NCBI GenBank assembly: GCA_964344215.1
Contig: CAYFMP010000114.1
Span: 1 to 8,703, forward strand
DNA length: 8,703 bases
DNA from: CAYFMP01 sp964344215
GTDB lineage: Bacteria > Pseudomonadota > Alphaproteobacteria > Rhodospirillales > Casp-alpha2
Direction: 5' to 3'
Shown here: positions 1 through 5,380 of the stretch, piece by piece
Position numbering within the stretch: the stretch's first letter is position 1
How the letters are laid out: the number at the start of each line of letters is the position of its first letter
Position numbers and translations under genes: made by a program
The notes under the pieces: model-generated
What the model saw: only the letters and a program-made list of their open reading frames with translations
Databases searched by the model: none
Told to the model about the DNA's origin: nothing

Positions 1-302
1 GGCATCAGGGTATCGACGATGTTGCCCTGGACCTTGGCGATGACGATCGACGACGAGGTGTTGGCGAAGCCGTTCTGGGCGATCGCCATCATGATCAGGC
101 CGGGCGCCAGGAACTCCATGAACGGCACGCCGCCGACCGAGCGCGTGACGCCGCCAAGCGCCAGCGCGAAGATGGCCAGGAACAACAGGGTCGTGATGAC
201 CGGCGCCGCCAGCGTCTGGGTGTAGACCTTCAGGAACCGGCGGACCTCGCGCATGTAGAGCGTCCACAGTCCGATCCAGTTGCTGGTATGTATGGTCTGC
301 AT
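1..302 (-). CDS. ABC-2 type transporter permease, N-terminal part (runs off the window)
   Basis: Reading the minus strand from the ATG at 302 gives 100 residues with no stop before the window edge. The start reads MQTIHTSNWIGLWTLYMREV, followed by a basic stretch (RRFLKVYTQT), a hydrophobic helix (about residues 31-51), a loop, and a second helix around the motif FLAPGLIMM. This order (amphipathic start, EVRRFLK, first membrane helix, then FLAPGL) is typical of the membrane subunit of ABC-2 exporters of the YadH/drug or polysaccharide export type. The subunit forms the inner-membrane channel and needs a separate ATPase, which should lie beyond the left edge or elsewhere. A GGAGA about 12 bases before the ATG is a distant ribosome site, so the start is likely but not certain; an in-frame ATG 16 codons later is the alternative. 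The substrate cannot be told from this part. Confidence 0.85.
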   Translation of the reverse strand, partial: MQTIHTSNWIGLWTLYMREVRRFLKVYTQTLAAPVITTLLFLAIFALALGGVTRSVGGVPFMEFLAPGLIMMAIAQNGFANTSSSIVIAKVQGNIVDTLM

Positions 303-339
303 GGCGGCGGCGCGTCTCCGGAGGAAACCAGTGCCGATG

Positions 340-368
340 TATATAGTCCGCCGCCCCTTGGCTGACCA
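340..368 (-). promoter_or_regulatory. Possible sigma70-like promoter for the ABC permease gene
   Basis: On the minus strand TGGTCA (368-363) and TATATA (345-340) are separated by exactly 17 bases, each matching four of six consensus positions. The TATATA is a rare AT-rich island in a GC-rich divergent gap. It would start transcription near 333, about 30 bases before the permease ATG. Prediction only. No equally good promoter facing recX is visible in the same gap. Confidence 0.4.
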
Positions 369-397
369 GCGCCGAGCGTGCGAGACTGCGTCCAGCC

Positions 398-991
398 ATG
401 CCCGACGAACCCCCTTCGAAGAACAACCGACGCCTCGGCCCCCGCAAGGCGACGGCGAGATATCTGGAGAACTCGGCGCTCCATTACCTGCAGCGGTTCG
501 CCACCTCGTCGGCCAACCTGCGCCGGGTGATGATGCGGAAGGTCGAACGCTCGGCCCGCCACCACGGCACCGACGCCGCCAAGGGCGCCGAAGTGGTCGA
601 AGACCTGATCCGCCGCTACCAGCGCTCAGGGCTGCTCGACGATTCGGCCTATGCCGCCGCCCGCACCCGCACCCTGCACCGGCGCGGCGCCTCGATCCGC
701 GACATTCGCGCCAGCCTTGTCAAGAAAGGCCTGGGCGACGAGGACATCGAGGCGGCGGTGGCCGGCTTGACCGCCGATATCGCCGAGCCCGACCTGGTGG
801 CGGCGGTCCGCTTTGCCCGACGCCGGCGCCTGGGCCCCTTTGGCCGGGCCGAAGAGCGCGAGGATCGGCACCGACGCGACCTGGCGGCGCTGGCCCGGGC
901 CGGTTTTCCCTACGACACCGCCAGGCGGGTGGTCGAGGCCGAGTCGGCGGCTGCCCTCGAAGCCGAGACGGCCTCAGACATTGAGGTTTGA
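398..991 (+). CDS. recX: RecX family regulator of RecA
   Basis: A 197-residue protein with the RecX family pattern. Residues 19-50 carry the first helical unit (TARYLENSALHYLQRF then SSANLRRVMMRKVE). Residues 67-112 carry the second (VEDLIRRYQRSGLLDDSAYA, then RRGAS and LVKKGL). Residues 133-180 carry the third, including ARRRRLGPFG and RRDLAALARAGFPYDTA. RecX proteins bind the RecA filament in the cytoplasm and limit its extension and its recombinase and coprotease activities. The gene is not next to recA here, which is common in alphaproteobacteria. The start at 398 has no strong ribosome site, but the protein has the usual short charged N-terminus and no better in-frame start is seen. The C-terminal 15 residues are Ala/Glu-rich and not part of the family core. 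The family call is secure; activity in this organism is inferred. Confidence 0.92.
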   Translation: MPDEPPSKNNRRLGPRKATARYLENSALHYLQRFATSSANLRRVMMRKVERSARHHGTDAAKGAEVVEDLIRRYQRSGLLDDSAYAAARTRTLHRRGASIRDIRASLVKKGLGDEDIEAAVAGLTADIAEPDLVAAVRFARRRRLGPFGRAEEREDRHRRDLAALARAGFPYDTARRVVEAESAAALEAETASDIEV

Positions 992-1016
992 TTCGGGTCA
1001 TGATCCGGTCTATGTG
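988..1016 (+). promoter_or_regulatory. Weak candidate promoter for the mscS-arsC pair
   Basis: TTGATT (988-993), overlapping the recX stop codon, and TATGTG (1011-1016) are 17 bases apart in the 57-base gap before the channel gene. The -35 matches four and the -10 three of six consensus positions. Transcription would start near 1023. It may be fortuitous; read-through from recX is the alternative. Confidence 0.28.
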
Positions 1017-1048
1017 AGAACCCGCCTGTCGGGACATTTGGGGTAGGA

Positions 1049-2191
1049 ATGCAGGATTTTCAGAAGTTCTGGGGACTGGTTGTCGATGTCTGGCAAAACG
1101 GCGTCGGCGGCATCGACGTCGGCAAGTTCGTCGGCGCCTTGCTTATCTTCGTCGGTTTTCTGCTGCTGCGCGGCCTGTTCACCTATTTCGTGACAGCCTG
1201 GCTGCGGGCGGTGTCGCGGCGTACCAAGACCAAGCTCGACGACTCCGTCATCGATACCCTGGAACCACCGATCCGCATGATCCCGCTCGTCCTCGGCGTC
1301 TTCTTCGCGGCCGAATTCCTCGAACTCGAGGGCCTCTATTCGACGATCGCCGAGAACCTCGTGCGCACCTTGATCGCACTGGTCATCTTCTGGAGCCTTT
1401 ACAGGCTGGTCGAACCGTTTAGCGCCGTTCTCTCCAAACTCGAGCGCCTGTTCACCCATGAGTTGGTCGAATGGCTGGTCAAAGCGATCCGCATCATCGT
1501 CCTCGTGGTCGGCGCCGCCACTATCCTGCAGATCTGGGGCATCCAGGTCGGGCCGATCATCGCCGGCGCCGGGCTGTTCGGTGTCGCCGTCGCCTTGGGC
1601 GCCCAGGATATGTTCAAGAACCTGATCGCCGGCATCCTGATCCTCGGCGAGAAACGCTTCCGAAAGGGCGATTACATCCTGGTCGAGGGCACCGTCGAAG
1701 GCGTCGTCGAAAGCATCGGGTTTCGCTCGACCGTGGTCCGCCGCTTGGACCAGGCGCCGGTGCTGGTTCCCAACGCCAAGCTCTCGGACACGGCGGTGAC
1801 CAACTTCTCGGGCCGCACGCACAGGCGCATCAACTGGAAGATCGGCGTCGAGTACCGGACCACCATCGAGCAGTTGCGCCGCATCCGCGACGAGATCGAA
1901 GCCTATATCGTCGATAGCGACGTTTTCGCCGATCCGACCGAGATGTCGACCTACGTGCACATCGACAGTTTCAGCGATTCGTCGATCGACATCCTGCTCT
2001 ATTGCTTCACCAAGACCACCGAATGGGGTGAATACCTGAAGATCAAGGAAGACCTGGCCTATCGCATCATGGAGATCGTCGAGGGCGCCGGCGCCGGTTT
2101 CGCCTTCCCCAGTCAGTCGCTCTACGTCGAAGCGGTCGCCGCCGACCGTCCCGAGGTCTTCGTTCCGCCGACCAAGGAAACCGCGACATGA
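1049..2191 (+). CDS. MscS-type small-conductance mechanosensitive channel
   Basis: A 380-residue inner-membrane protein. Hydrophobic helices lie at about 25-48, 76-93, 102-121 and 145-163. The Gly/Ala-rich pore helix spans about 168-198 (GPIIAGAGLFGVAVALGAQD followed by MFKNLIAG), the hallmark of the MscS family. The cytosolic beta domain follows at about 199-258, with GDYI, EGTVEGVVESIGFRST and LVPNAKLSDTAVTNFS. An alpha/beta C-terminal domain (about 261-362) completes the vestibule. MscS channels assemble as heptamers and open under membrane tension to release solutes after osmotic downshock. The two extra N-terminal helices make it longer than E. coli MscS (286 residues), as in many alphaproteobacterial paralogues. 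The start ATG is preceded by a GGGGTAGGA ribosome site. Its stop overlaps the arsC start (ATGA), implying translational coupling. Gating properties cannot be read from sequence. Confidence 0.93.
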   Translation: MQDFQKFWGLVVDVWQNGVGGIDVGKFVGALLIFVGFLLLRGLFTYFVTAWLRAVSRRTKTKLDDSVIDTLEPPIRMIPLVLGVFFAAEFLELEGLYSTIAENLVRTLIALVIFWSLYRLVEPFSAVLSKLERLFTHELVEWLVKAIRIIVLVVGAATILQIWGIQVGPIIAGAGLFGVAVALGAQDMFKNLIAGILILGEKRFRKGDYILVEGTVEGVVESIGFRSTVVRRLDQAPVLVPNAKLSDTAVTNFSGRTHRRINWKIGVEYRTTIEQLRRIRDEIEAYIVDSDVFADPTEMSTYVHIDSFSDSSIDILLYCFTKTTEWGEYLKIKEDLAYRIMEIVEGAGAGFAFPSQSLYVEAVAADRPEVFVPPTKETAT

Positions 2192-2526
2192 CCGTTACCA
2201 TCTATCACAACCCGCGCTGCTCGAAATCCCGTCAGACCCTGGCCCTGCTCCGGGACAACGGGGTCGAGCCCGAGATCGTCGAGTACCTGGCCGCCATGCC
2301 CGGTGCGGGCCAATTGAAACGAATTCTCGGCATGCTCGGACTGGACCCGCGCGATATCGTGCGCTCAAAGGAAGCCGGCGAGGAAGGGGTCGATCCCGAC
2401 CTCGACGGCGACGCTCTGATCGACGCCATCGTCGCCCATCCCAGGGTCATGCAGCGCCCCATCGTTGTGGCCGGCGGCAAGGCGGTGCTCGGCCGGCCGC
2501 CGGAGAACGTTCTCGATATCCTGTGA
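2188..2526 (+). CDS. arsC: ArsC-type arsenate reductase (glutaredoxin-dependent class)
   Basis: A 112-residue cytoplasmic protein with the ArsC/Spx thioredoxin-like fold. The nucleophile Cys11 sits in HNPRCSKSRQT. The three arginines that bind the oxyanion in the plasmid R773 enzyme have counterparts at Arg59 (IVRSKE), Arg90 (QRPIVV) and Arg103 (LGRPPENVLDIL). Family members of this class reduce arsenate to arsenite using glutathione and glutaredoxin. The conserved arginines favour a true ArsC over the related Spx/YffB group. The start codon overlaps the stop of the upstream channel gene as ATGA, so both are probably made from one message. No arsR, arsB or acr3 is nearby, so this is a solitary copy, and a housekeeping or other thiol-redox role cannot be excluded. 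Confidence 0.9.
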   Translation: MTVTIYHNPRCSKSRQTLALLRDNGVEPEIVEYLAAMPGAGQLKRILGMLGLDPRDIVRSKEAGEEGVDPDLDGDALIDAIVAHPRVMQRPIVVAGGKAVLGRPPENVLDIL

Positions 2527-2608
2527 TCCCCGGGGAAAGGGCCGTCCGTCAGCATCCTGTCATGCGGATGTGTTTGATTCATAACGGTTCGAAACCGGTT
2601 AACGGGGT

Positions 2609-2637
2609 TTCACAGCCCCGCTCGATCGGCGTATGAT
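2609..2637 (+). promoter_or_regulatory. Probable sigma70-like promoter for the TPR/glycosyltransferase gene
   Basis: TTCACA (2609-2614) and TATGAT (2632-2637) are separated by exactly 17 bases; each box matches five of six consensus positions. Transcription would start near 2644 and give a leader of about 130 bases. The -35 box lies inside a small dyad, CGGGG (2603-2607) and CCCCG (2616-2620), which could be an operator. Start site and regulation are inferred. Confidence 0.55.
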
Positions 2638-2652
2638 GCGTTAGGGTCTTAT

Positions 2653-2679
2653 CGTCTCGGATCGAATTGATCCAAGACG
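2653..2679 (+). promoter_or_regulatory. Leader hairpin A upstream of the glycosyltransferase gene
   Basis: CGTCT (2653-2657) pairs with AGACG (2675-2679) and, after one C/A mismatch, GGATC (2659-2663) pairs with GATCC (2669-2673), leaving a GAATT loop. It lies about 10 bases after the predicted transcript start. There is no U-run behind it, so it is not a simple terminator. Its right arm overlaps ACGTGAAT (2677-2684), which can instead pair with ATTCACGT at 2714-2721. Confidence 0.5.
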
Positions 2680-2704
2680 TGAATATGCCCCTAAAAACAT
2701 GAAA

Positions 2705-2756
2705 TAGAGGGCGATTCACGTTTCAAATTGTTCGGGTTTGAAACGATCGCACTCTA
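2705..2756 (+). promoter_or_regulatory. Long leader hairpin B just before the ribosome binding site
   Basis: Two nested perfect arms form one long stem. The outer arm is TAGAG-G-GCGAT (2705-2715) with ATCGC-A-CTCTA (2746-2756), broken by a single G/A mismatch. The inner arm is CGTTTCAAA (2719-2727) with TTTGAAACG (2737-2745), nine perfect pairs. A 3-base bulge (2716-2718) joins them, and the loop is 9 bases (2728-2736). The stem ends 8 bases before the GGAG of the downstream gene, so it could control translation; as DNA it could equally be a protein-binding dyad. It does not match a riboswitch class I recognise. Confidence 0.6.
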
Positions 2757-2776
2757 GGGGGTTGGAGAGAAACGTC

Positions 2777-4333
2777 ATGGCAGCCGACGCCGCAGACGAG
2801 GCGACCGCCAAGGGTGCACTGGCGCCGAAACGCAAAGCGGCGGTGAAACTCCAGCCGGTCGCGACAACCGCCGAACCAACACAGTCCGGCGGGCAGCAAG
2901 CCGCCGTCGGGCCGACGCCTGAGGCCATCGCCGCCTGGCAGGCGTTACCGGCCGACCAGAAACAGGCCTTGCGCGAACGTGAGGCGGCGCGTGTGTTCGG
3001 CCTCGCCGTCCAACACCATCAGAACGGCGAGCTCGACGAAGCGGTTCGGGGCTACGGCAAGTCGTTGTTGCTCAACCCCAAGAACCACGACGCCTACAAC
3101 AACATGGGCGTGGCGTTGCGCGCGCTTGGCAATCTTGAAACGGCGGTGGCATGTTACCGGCGTTCGCTGGTGCTCAGGCCCGACAACGCCGGCGCCTATT
3201 CCAACCTCGGTAATGCGCTCCGCGACCTCGGTCGCTTCGAGCAGGCGATCGCCAGCCATACCCAGGCGGTCAAGCTCACTCCCGACGTAGCCGACACCCA
3301 TTACAATCTCGGCTTGGCCTACCGCGATAGCAACCGGGTCGACGATTCCATGGCGTGTTTCGAGAAGGCGCTTTCTTTCATGGGCGATCATGTCGATTGC
3401 CGCTGGGACCGGGCGCTCGGGTTCCTGCAGAAAGGCGACTACAAGCGCGGTTTCGACGAGTACGAATGGCGCTGGAAACTGGAGCGCAGCCCGCCGCGCG
3501 GACTCGAGCAACCACTGTGGGACGGTTCCGACCTCGACGGCAAGACCATACTGGTCCATCACGAACAGGGTTTCGGCGACATGATCCAGTTCGCCCGCTA
3601 CATTCCCATGGTCAAGGCAAGAGGCGGCACGGTGGTGGTCGAGGCGCAACCGGAACTGGCGCGGTTGTTTTCGACGCTGGAGGGCGCCGACAAGGTTGTC
3701 AACCGCGGCTCTCCGCTGCCCCGTTTCGACGTCTACGCGCCGATGGTTTCGCTGGCCCGTATCTTCGGGACCACGCTCGATACGGTGCCGGCCGACGTCC
3801 CCTACCTGCAGGCGCCCGACCCGCAATCGGTGCCGCTGCCGGTTTCCATGAGCCGCCACCGGCGCGTTGGTATCTCGTGGGCCGGCCGCCCGACCCACGA
3901 GAACGACGCCAACCGGTCGGTGGCGTTCGCCAACTTCATCGAACTGCTGGGCATTCCCGGCGTCAACGTATTCAGCCTCCAAAAGGGTCCGGCGGCCGAC
4001 GACATCGTCGCCAACCGCTGTCAATCGCTGGTCCTCAACCTGAGCCCGCGCCTCCAGGATTTCGCCGACACGGCGGCCGTCATCTCGCAGCTCGACCTCG
4101 TCATCTCGGTCGACACCGCCATTGCCCATCTGGCCGCGGCGCTCGGCAAACCGACCTGGGTGGTGCTGCCGTTCGCCGGTGACTGGCGCTGGATGACGGA
4201 AGGCGATACGACGCCCTGGTACCCGACCATGCGGCTGTTCCGTCAAACCCGAATGGGCGAATGGGACTCCGTCTTCACCAGGGTATACAAGGCCCTGATC
4301 GAGGAAATGAGGAAAGATCCGGCCGACGGCTGA
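2777..4333 (+). CDS. TPR protein with C-terminal GT9-like (heptosyltransferase-fold) glycosyltransferase domain
   Basis: A 518-residue protein. Residues 1-60 are low-complexity (Ala, Lys, Gln, Pro). Four TPR units fill about 71-206, with the pattern NNMGVALRALGNLETAVACY, YSNLGNALRDLGRFEQAI and HYNLGLAYRDSNRVDDSM; a fifth degenerate unit ends near DEYEWRWKLE (228-236). The catalytic half (about 256-515) starts with ILVHHEQGFGDMIQFARYIP, which carries the GxGD loop of GT-B GT9 enzymes. It ends with the sugar-nucleotide site SVDTAIAHLAAALGKP and LPFAGDWRW. Proteins of this layout are thought to glycosylate envelope or flagellar components; the acceptor here is unknown. I chose ATG 2777 because GGAGAGA lies 6 bases upstream; a TTG at 2738 falls inside the leader hairpin. 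The gene has its own promoter and structured leader, and converges on the lipid A deacylase gene. Confidence 0.85.
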   Translation: MAADAADEATAKGALAPKRKAAVKLQPVATTAEPTQSGGQQAAVGPTPEAIAAWQALPADQKQALREREAARVFGLAVQHHQNGELDEAVRGYGKSLLLNPKNHDAYNNMGVALRALGNLETAVACYRRSLVLRPDNAGAYSNLGNALRDLGRFEQAIASHTQAVKLTPDVADTHYNLGLAYRDSNRVDDSMACFEKALSFMGDHVDCRWDRALGFLQKGDYKRGFDEYEWRWKLERSPPRGLEQPLWDGSDLDGKTILVHHEQGFGDMIQFARYIPMVKARGGTVVVEAQPELARLFSTLEGADKVVNRGSPLPRFDVYAPMVSLARIFGTTLDTVPADVPYLQAPDPQSVPLPVSMSRHRRVGISWAGRPTHENDANRSVAFANFIELLGIPGVNVFSLQKGPAADDIVANRCQSLVLNLSPRLQDFADTAAVISQLDLVISVDTAIAHLAAALGKPTWVVLPFAGDWRWMTEGDTTPWYPTMRLFRQTRMGEWDSVFTRVYKALIEEMRKDPADG

Positions 4334-4350
4334 ACGCCGCCGTTTCTCGC

Positions 4351-5145
4351 TCAGAACATATATCCGTAGCGGATGCCGACGTTCTCCAAGCCCTCGTTGG
4401 TATCGCACAGTTTGGCGTTGGAGATGTGGTCGAGAAACAGGGACAGGCTGTGGTGTCCGGCGAACCGGTAGCCGGCCTCGATCGATCCGCGGAACAGCAC
4501 CTTACAGCCCAGTTCCTTCTTGTCGTCCTTGCCGGAGTTCTGGTCGGTCTCGCCGTCGTGCACGGCGCCGCCGAAGCTGAAGCCGGCAAAGGCGCCGCCC
4601 CAAAACCCCCACTCGTAGCGCAGGCCGAGATAGATCTGACTGGTGTCGCCGCTGGAGTTGATGTTGGCGCCGATGTGCGGCCGCAGCGACCAGATCACGT
4701 CGAGAAACTTCGGTGATGCAAACAACAACTCGAGATTGGTGTCGACGCCGCTTTCCTTGTTGCGGCTGAACGGACCCTGGTCGTGGACCAGCGCGCCCAC
4801 TTTGATCTCGGAAAGGAACCCGCCGAGCGGCTCGCGGCCACTTTCCCGGTCGGCCGTCGTCGGCGACGGCGCCGGACGGACGGCGGCGGGGACTTGACGC
4901 GGCACGACCTGAGGCGGTCGATAGGCCGGCACCGGCGTTCCCGTATCGACCTTCAGTTGCGGCATGATCGGCTGCACCGCCGGTCGAGCCGGCTGCCAAC
5001 GCGTGCCCATCTGCCCGGCCAGCGGATGCGGTTCGGCCAGGAAGGCGTTCATGTCGTAAACCGTGTTGACGCTGGCCGCTCGGACGGCGACGCCCCCTCC
5101 CGCTGCAATCACCGCAGCGGCACAAATCGCAACAACGCGTTTCAC
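4351..5145 (-). CDS. PagL-like lipid A 3-O-deacylase (acyloxyacyl hydrolase family), secreted
   Basis: A 264-residue protein from a GTG start at 5145, chosen because it opens a clean signal peptide (MKRVVAICAAAVIAAGGG..., cleavage near VRA at 21-23) and GGGGA lies 6 bases upstream. Residues about 25-105 are a Pro/Arg/Val-rich linker. The rest is a beta-barrel with alternating strands (EIKVGALVHD, NLELLFAS, RPHIGANINS, QIYLGLRYEW, GGAVHDGE, SIEAGYRF). It ends in DHISNAKLCDTNEGLENVGI and a terminal aromatic YGYMF expected of outer-membrane proteins. His240, Ser242 and Glu254 match the spacing of the PagL triad (H126, S128, E140 in Pseudomonas aeruginosa). PagL enzymes remove the 3-linked acyl chain from lipid A in the outer membrane. 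The linker makes it longer than classical PagL. Two cysteines (214, 247) could form a disulfide. Its stop lies 17 bases from that of the convergent glycosyltransferase gene. Confidence 0.85.
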   Translation of the reverse strand: MKRVVAICAAAVIAAGGGVAVRAASVNTVYDMNAFLAEPHPLAGQMGTRWQPARPAVQPIMPQLKVDTGTPVPAYRPPQVVPRQVPAAVRPAPSPTTADRESGREPLGGFLSEIKVGALVHDQGPFSRNKESGVDTNLELLFASPKFLDVIWSLRPHIGANINSSGDTSQIYLGLRYEWGFWGGAFAGFSFGGAVHDGETDQNSGKDDKKELGCKVLFRGSIEAGYRFAGHHSLSLFLDHISNAKLCDTNEGLENVGIRYGYMF

Positions 5146-5224
5146 CCGATATCCCCGGCTCAGTCCCTCGATTCTCGGCGGGCCGGGCGATCGCCGCGCC
5201 CGAAACCGCTTATTGTTGCCGGCC

Positions 5225-5253
5225 GTTTTACGTTTTGGGCCGCCGCTTGTCCA
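5225..5253 (-). promoter_or_regulatory. Candidate promoter for the lipid A deacylase gene
   Basis: On the minus strand TGGACA (5253-5248, five of six consensus bases) and TAAAAC (5230-5225, four of six) are separated by exactly 17 bases. Transcription would begin near 5218, giving a leader of about 70 bases before the GTG start. Prediction by pattern only. Confidence 0.42.
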
Positions 5254-5294
5254 GCCGTCGGCCCGCTTCGGCCCAACCGCACGGCCCGCCAACC

Positions 5295-5322
5295 GTTGAC
5301 CCGAAGCTTTGCCCCGGTCAAC
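5295..5322. promoter_or_regulatory. Dyad symmetry upstream of the cyclic-nucleotide-binding gene
   Basis: GTTGACC (5295-5301) and GGTCAAC (5316-5322) form a perfect 7-base inverted repeat with a 14-base centre that contains AAGCTT. The left arm overlaps a TTGACC -35-like box, but no good -10 follows at normal spacing. It lies 58 bases before the TTG start of the next gene, a position suited to an operator. As RNA it would be a modest hairpin. No regulator can be named. Confidence 0.35.
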
Positions 5323-5380
5323 ATACCGCCCTTGATTTCGCGCACTGCCGCGCCGCGCACGACCGAACCCGAGGTGAGAC

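Noticed and set aside
2583..2620. Two small hairpins after arsC (CGGTT/AACCG and CGGGG/CCCCG) as a terminator
   Set aside because: Neither is followed by a T-run, and the second one encloses the -35 box of a better-supported promoter.
2675..2687. The 13-mer AGACGTGAATATG occurs here and again at 7267-7279, both in intergenic DNA near promoters
   Set aside because: In a window this size about one chance 13-base match is expected. The flanks do not match, and the dyad present at 7258-7279 is absent here.
2738..2776. TTG at 2738 as the start of the glycosyltransferase gene
   Set aside because: It lies inside the long leader hairpin and has no ribosome site, while ATG 2777 has GGAGAGA at good spacing.
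4326..4345. ACGGC/GCCGT hairpin between the convergent glycosyltransferase and deacylase stops as a shared terminator
   Set aside because: Only five pairs with an 8-base loop and a very short T-run; too weak to call.
2945..4408. Very long open frame on the minus strand (487 codons) across the glycosyltransferase gene
   Set aside because: It is antisense to a well-supported TPR/GT9 gene, its product shows no family motifs, and long antisense frames are expected in GC-rich DNA with this codon use. The frames at 1010-1960 and 7460-8485 on the minus strand are rejected for the same reason.
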